Source: Caulobacter sp. CCH9-E1
GTDB taxonomy: Bacteria; Pseudomonadota; Alphaproteobacteria; Caulobacterales; Caulobacteraceae
Reading direction: 5' to 3'
DNA length: 5,967 nt
NCBI RefSeq assembly: GCF_001556515.1
Contig: NZ_LSJA01000144.1
Location: 1-5,967 of the forward strand
Shown: piece by piece, positions 4,093-5,967 of the stretch
How the letters are laid out: every line of letters starts with the position of its first letter
How positions within the stretch are numbered: position 1 is the stretch's first letter
Notes under the pieces: model-generated
What the model was told of the DNA's origin: nothing
What the model saw: the letters and a program-made list of their open reading frames with translations, nothing else
Databases searched by the model: none
Position numbers and translations under genes: made by a program

Positions 4093-5051
4093 ATCAACAC
4101 CCGCTCCACCTCGTCCAGCGTCACGTCATCGGGCCGGCGGTCATAGAGCTGGGTCGTGCGGGTAGAGCTGTGGTTCGCCATCGTCGCGGCCGTCTCCAAC
4201 GTGCCGCCGTTTTTCAGATAGGTGGTGATTCCGGTCGCGCGGAACGAATGGTTGCCGATCGCCGTCCCGATCTCGGCCGCGCCTGCGCGCCGGCGCACCA
4301 TCGCGAAGGCATTGGCTTGGGGCAGGGGGGTATCGCTTAGTCGCTTAGTCCCGCGTGCGATCGTGCGGAACAGCGATCCCTTGCGATCCTCACGCAGCGC
4401 GCACCCGTCGATATAGGCGGTCAGATAATCCTCTAGATTGTGATGGCAGGGCATTTCATGGCGCTTGCCGCCTTTCTCGTGCAGTCGGACCCATAGCCGC
4501 CTGTTCTGCATGAACACGTCCTCGACCCGCATCGCTAGCGCCGCGCCGATCCGCGCGAAACTATAGACCATCAACCCGATCAGGGCGCGGTCGCGCAGGC
4601 CCGCATGGGTGGTCACGTCGATGCTGTCGAGCAACCGCCGCGCCTCGTCCGGGGCCAGCACCGGCGTCTTGCCGCGCCGCTGGCTATGCGCCGGCCCGCG
4701 CACCGATCCGGCAGGGTTCACCGGCACGATATGGCCCGTCACCAGCCAGTCGAACAGGTGGCGCACGCCGGCGAGCTGCTGCTTGACGCTGGGCGCGGCC
4801 AGCTCGCGCCCCAGCGCCTCGACCCAGGCCGCGACGTGGAGCGGTTGCACGGCCTCAAGCGAGGCGACGCCGCGCGCCTCACACCAGGCCAGGAAGTCGC
4901 CGGCCGCGCGCATATAGGCGCGGCGCGTATGCGGGTTGCGAATGGTGACGGCGAAGAACTCAAGGAAGCGCAGCCGCGTGGCGTCGTCGGCCGCCGCGAT
5001 CAAGGCCGGCAACGCCAGCGCCGGCGAGGGCAGGGGGGCGAGCTGGTTCAT
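4089..5051 (-). CDS. Tyrosine recombinase / site-specific integrase
   Basis: This 320-residue recombinase is of the lambda integrase/XerD type and should catalyse strand exchange between specific DNA sites. An N-terminal SAM-like core-binding domain occupies about residues 25-105 (PHTRRAYMRAAGDFLAWC, then SVKQQLAGVRHLFDWLV). The catalytic domain follows with Arg167 (SFARIGAALAM), a lysine at 193 or 196 in HEKGGKRHE, His268 and Arg271 (NHSFRATG), His294 (ANHSSTRTTQ) and the nucleophile Tyr303 (QLYDRR). All expected catalytic residues are present. The ATG at 5051 is chosen because it overlaps the stop of the upstream RHH gene as ATGA; a TTG at 5069 would add six residues. Integrases of this kind are frequent on sphingomonad and other proteobacterial plasmids. 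Cotranscription with a ParD-like protein suggests coupled control. No attachment site could be identified. Confidence 0.92.
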   Translation of the reverse strand: MNQLAPLPSPALALPALIAAADDATRLRFLEFFAVTIRNPHTRRAYMRAAGDFLAWCEARGVASLEAVQPLHVAAWVEALGRELAAPSVKQQLAGVRHLFDWLVTGHIVPVNPAGSVRGPAHSQRRGKTPVLAPDEARRLLDSIDVTTHAGLRDRALIGLMVYSFARIGAALAMRVEDVFMQNRRLWVRLHEKGGKRHEMPCHHNLEDYLTAYIDGCALREDRKGSLFRTIARGTKRLSDTPLPQANAFAMVRRRAGAAEIGTAIGNHSFRATGITTYLKNGGTLETAATMANHSSTRTTQLYDRRPDDVTLDEVERVLI

Positions 5052-5443
5052 CGTGCGATCTTCTGCCAACGGGCCGGCTCGGGGCGAGGCTTCGCCAGCT
5101 CCCGGCGCAATTCGTCAAACATCTCATCAGCGGGACGAACGCGGCCCGCCTTCACGTCCTCAAGCCCGCGCGCAACCGACTCGTCTAATATCCGGCGTAG
5201 CAGCTCGTCGCGCAAATCGCGGTGCGGCTCCATGTCGATAAAGTTCTTGACGATCGCGAACACCGCCTCGGACGGATCAACGAAATGGCCCCGCTCGACC
5301 TGCGCCAACAGCCAATCGGCCATGTCGCCGGGTAGATACGCCTCGAAACGCAACCCGCCCGCGCGCGCCTGCTCGCACAGCGCCTTGGCTTGGTCGCGCT
5401 CGGCGTAGTTGTCGGCAAAAGCCTCGTCGTCATTTTCGATCAT
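5048..5443 (-). CDS. ParD-like ribbon-helix-helix protein
   Basis: This 131-residue protein resembles ParD-type antitoxins, but its toxin partner is absent. RFEAYLPGDMADWLLAQVERGHFVDPSEAVFAIVKNFID at about residues 32-70 fits an RHH domain (strand, helix, conserved-type turn FVDPSEAV, helix). The C-terminal half is charged and helical (LRRILDESVARGLEDVKAGRVRPADEMFDELRREL), much like the toxin-binding end of ParD, where a similar 'GLxDxxAGRV' phrase occurs. It is longer than typical ParD by an acidic N-terminal segment. The ATG at 5443 is preceded by AAGGGA 7 nt upstream; the longer open frame to 5791 is a shadow of the neighbouring gene. Its stop overlaps the integrase start as ATGA. It might regulate the operon or the integrase, but this is inferred only from position and fold. 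Confidence 0.72.
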   Translation of the reverse strand: MIENDDEAFADNYAERDQAKALCEQARAGGLRFEAYLPGDMADWLLAQVERGHFVDPSEAVFAIVKNFIDMEPHRDLRDELLRRILDESVARGLEDVKAGRVRPADEMFDELRRELAKPRPEPARWQKIAR

Positions 5444-5480
5444 GCCGGCATCCCTTTTTGCGGTGGATCTTCGGAGGCGT

Positions 5481-5855
5481 TTAAACGCTCTCTGCGGGGT
5501 CGCCGCGATAGCGCACCCAAAGGTCGCCCATCGCGTCGCGGTAGCCCCAGGCATCGGCGTAGGTGGTCGACTCCTGCGCCAGATAGGCCATGACCGTAAG
5601 CATATCCTCGGCAATGACGGCATCGACGGCATCGACGTTGCACAAGTGGATGATCGGGAAATGCCCGCACTCGTCGCCGTTCCACCAGGCCAGCAGGAAA
5701 TCCGCGACCTTGCCGGATGCGCCGGTTTCGGCCGCGCGTGTGGGCGGCCGCGCGATCGGCAGCAAGCTGCCGATCGCCGCGCCGGCCTCATCGAAACTGA
5801 CGGCCCGGATGACGGGGCGACGTTGCGGGGGTGTCGTGGCGGCCGTCCCGGTCAT
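5481..5855 (-). CDS. Conserved small protein, DUF7673-like
   Basis: This 124-residue protein has no known function. Its core at about residues 48-118 (KVADFLLAWWNGDECGHFPIIHLCNVDAVDAVIAEDMLTVMAYLA, then the DAWGYRDAMGDLWVRYR ending) resembles a family often seen on proteobacterial plasmids and genomic islands that I associate with DUF7673; that assignment is from memory. The first 45 residues are Ala/Arg/Pro-rich and probably flexible. No signal peptide or membrane segment is seen. The ATG at 5855 is preferred (AGGGA about 10 nt upstream); ATG at 5891 or GTG at 5897 in the same frame have no ribosome-binding site and would overlap the operator-like repeat. It is the first gene of a three-gene transcript, 37 nt before the ParD-like gene. 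The core contains a tandem 9-bp repeat encoding VDAVDAV. Confidence 0.7.
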   Translation of the reverse strand: MTGTAATTPPQRRPVIRAVSFDEAGAAIGSLLPIARPPTRAAETGASGKVADFLLAWWNGDECGHFPIIHLCNVDAVDAVIAEDMLTVMAYLAQESTTYADAWGYRDAMGDLWVRYRGDPAESV

Positions 5856-5876
5856 GCGATCATGGTCCCTAGAGTG

Positions 5877-5898
5877 TGTGATAAAGGACATTATCACA
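5877..5898 (-). promoter_or_regulatory. Perfect inverted repeat over the presumed promoter of the integrase operon
   Basis: TGTGATAA (5877-5884) and TTATCACA (5891-5898) are exact reverse complements separated by 6 bp. On the minus strand the upstream arm contains GATAAT (5895-5890), a 5-of-6 match to a -10 box, preceded by TG in the extended -10 position; no good -35 box is seen. The repeat lies about 20-40 bp upstream of the first start codon of the operon, so a dimeric repressor bound here would block transcription. The AT-rich sequence stands out from its GC-rich surroundings. Confidence 0.6.
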
Positions 5899-5967
5899 TA
5901 TAGAAGCGCGACGCTAGCGAAACGACCACCGCAGGCGCCGAGATCCCGAACTCGCCCCCTAATCTGG

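Noticed and set aside
4334..4352. Tandem GCTTAGTC duplication in the integrase gene
   Set aside because: Two copies only, within a coding stretch for TKRLSD; likely a minor coding coincidence.
2208..5488. GTTTAAACGC occurring in the sprT-like gene (about 2209) and at the end of the DUF7673-like gene (5479)
   Set aside because: A ten-base match built on a palindrome, with different reading contexts; chance cannot be excluded and nothing else links the two places.
5444..5791. Upstream extension of the ParD-like frame to 5791
   Set aside because: The added residues are Arg/Pro/Ser-rich shadow translation of the DUF7673-like gene on the same strand in another frame.
5853..5864. Two CATG tetramers 8 bp apart near the DUF7673-like start codon
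   Set aside because: Only two boxes, one of them made by the start codon itself; too short to count as another partition array.
1..5967. CRISPR array, tRNA or rRNA genes, replication initiator
   Set aside because: No regularly spaced 25-40 bp repeats with unique spacers, no tRNA-like cloverleaf ends, and no Rep-like protein were seen on either strand.

Overview
This looks like an accessory plasmid or integrated-plasmid segment from a GC-rich alphaproteobacterium, most likely a sphingomonad (Sphingomonas, Sphingobium, Novosphingobium or Sphingopyxis type). The basis is the strong G/C third-position bias and a gene set that recurs on plasmids of that group: small ParA with a ribbon-helix-helix (RHH) partner, SprT-like protein, RelB/YafQ toxin-antitoxin, and a XerD-like integrase ending in an HSFRATG...ANHSSTRTTQLYDRR core. 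No replication initiator or rRNA/tRNA gene is visible, so the replicon type cannot be named.

Left edge (1-821): the 3' end of a 'long' serine resolvase (+) of the kind carried by Tn3-family elements. Its second half is clearly less GC-rich than the rest of the window. About 70 bp after its stop there is a candidate transposon end, with a CCCC terminus at 811-814.

Partition region (822-2524, all minus): an SprT-like zinc metalloprotease-type gene, then a Walker-type ParA, then a small RHH protein joined to parA by an ATGA overlap. The most striking feature of the window sits here. Three arrays of CATG tetramers spaced exactly 8 bp apart lie upstream of parA, inside the 3' end of parA, and across the stop codon of the RHH gene. 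They look like a centromere/operator set for the RHH protein, comparable in design to tetramer-plus-4-bp-spacer sites of the TP228 ParFGH type, but split over both ends and the middle of the cassette.

Central gap (2525-2870): about 350 bp without a convincing gene between the divergent sprT-like gene and the toxin-antitoxin operon. It holds several well-formed inverted repeats, including a 14-bp stem and a pair of mutually exclusive hairpins, plus a 15-bp direct repeat.

Toxin-antitoxin operon (2871-4092, plus): a good sigma70-type promoter, RelB/DinJ-family antitoxin, YafQ-family mRNA endonuclease with all expected catalytic residues, and directly abutting it a histidine phosphatase (phosphoglycerate-mutase-like) gene. 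This operon converges on the next one with both stop codons sharing a single CTAG.

Right-hand operon (5898-4089, minus): a small DUF7673-like protein, a ParD-like RHH protein, and a tyrosine integrase that starts in an ATGA overlap. It is preceded by a perfect 8-6-8 inverted repeat over the presumed promoter. Overall the window is a mosaic of stability modules (partition, toxin-antitoxin) and recombination modules (resolvase, integrase), as expected for plasmid backbone and accessory DNA.
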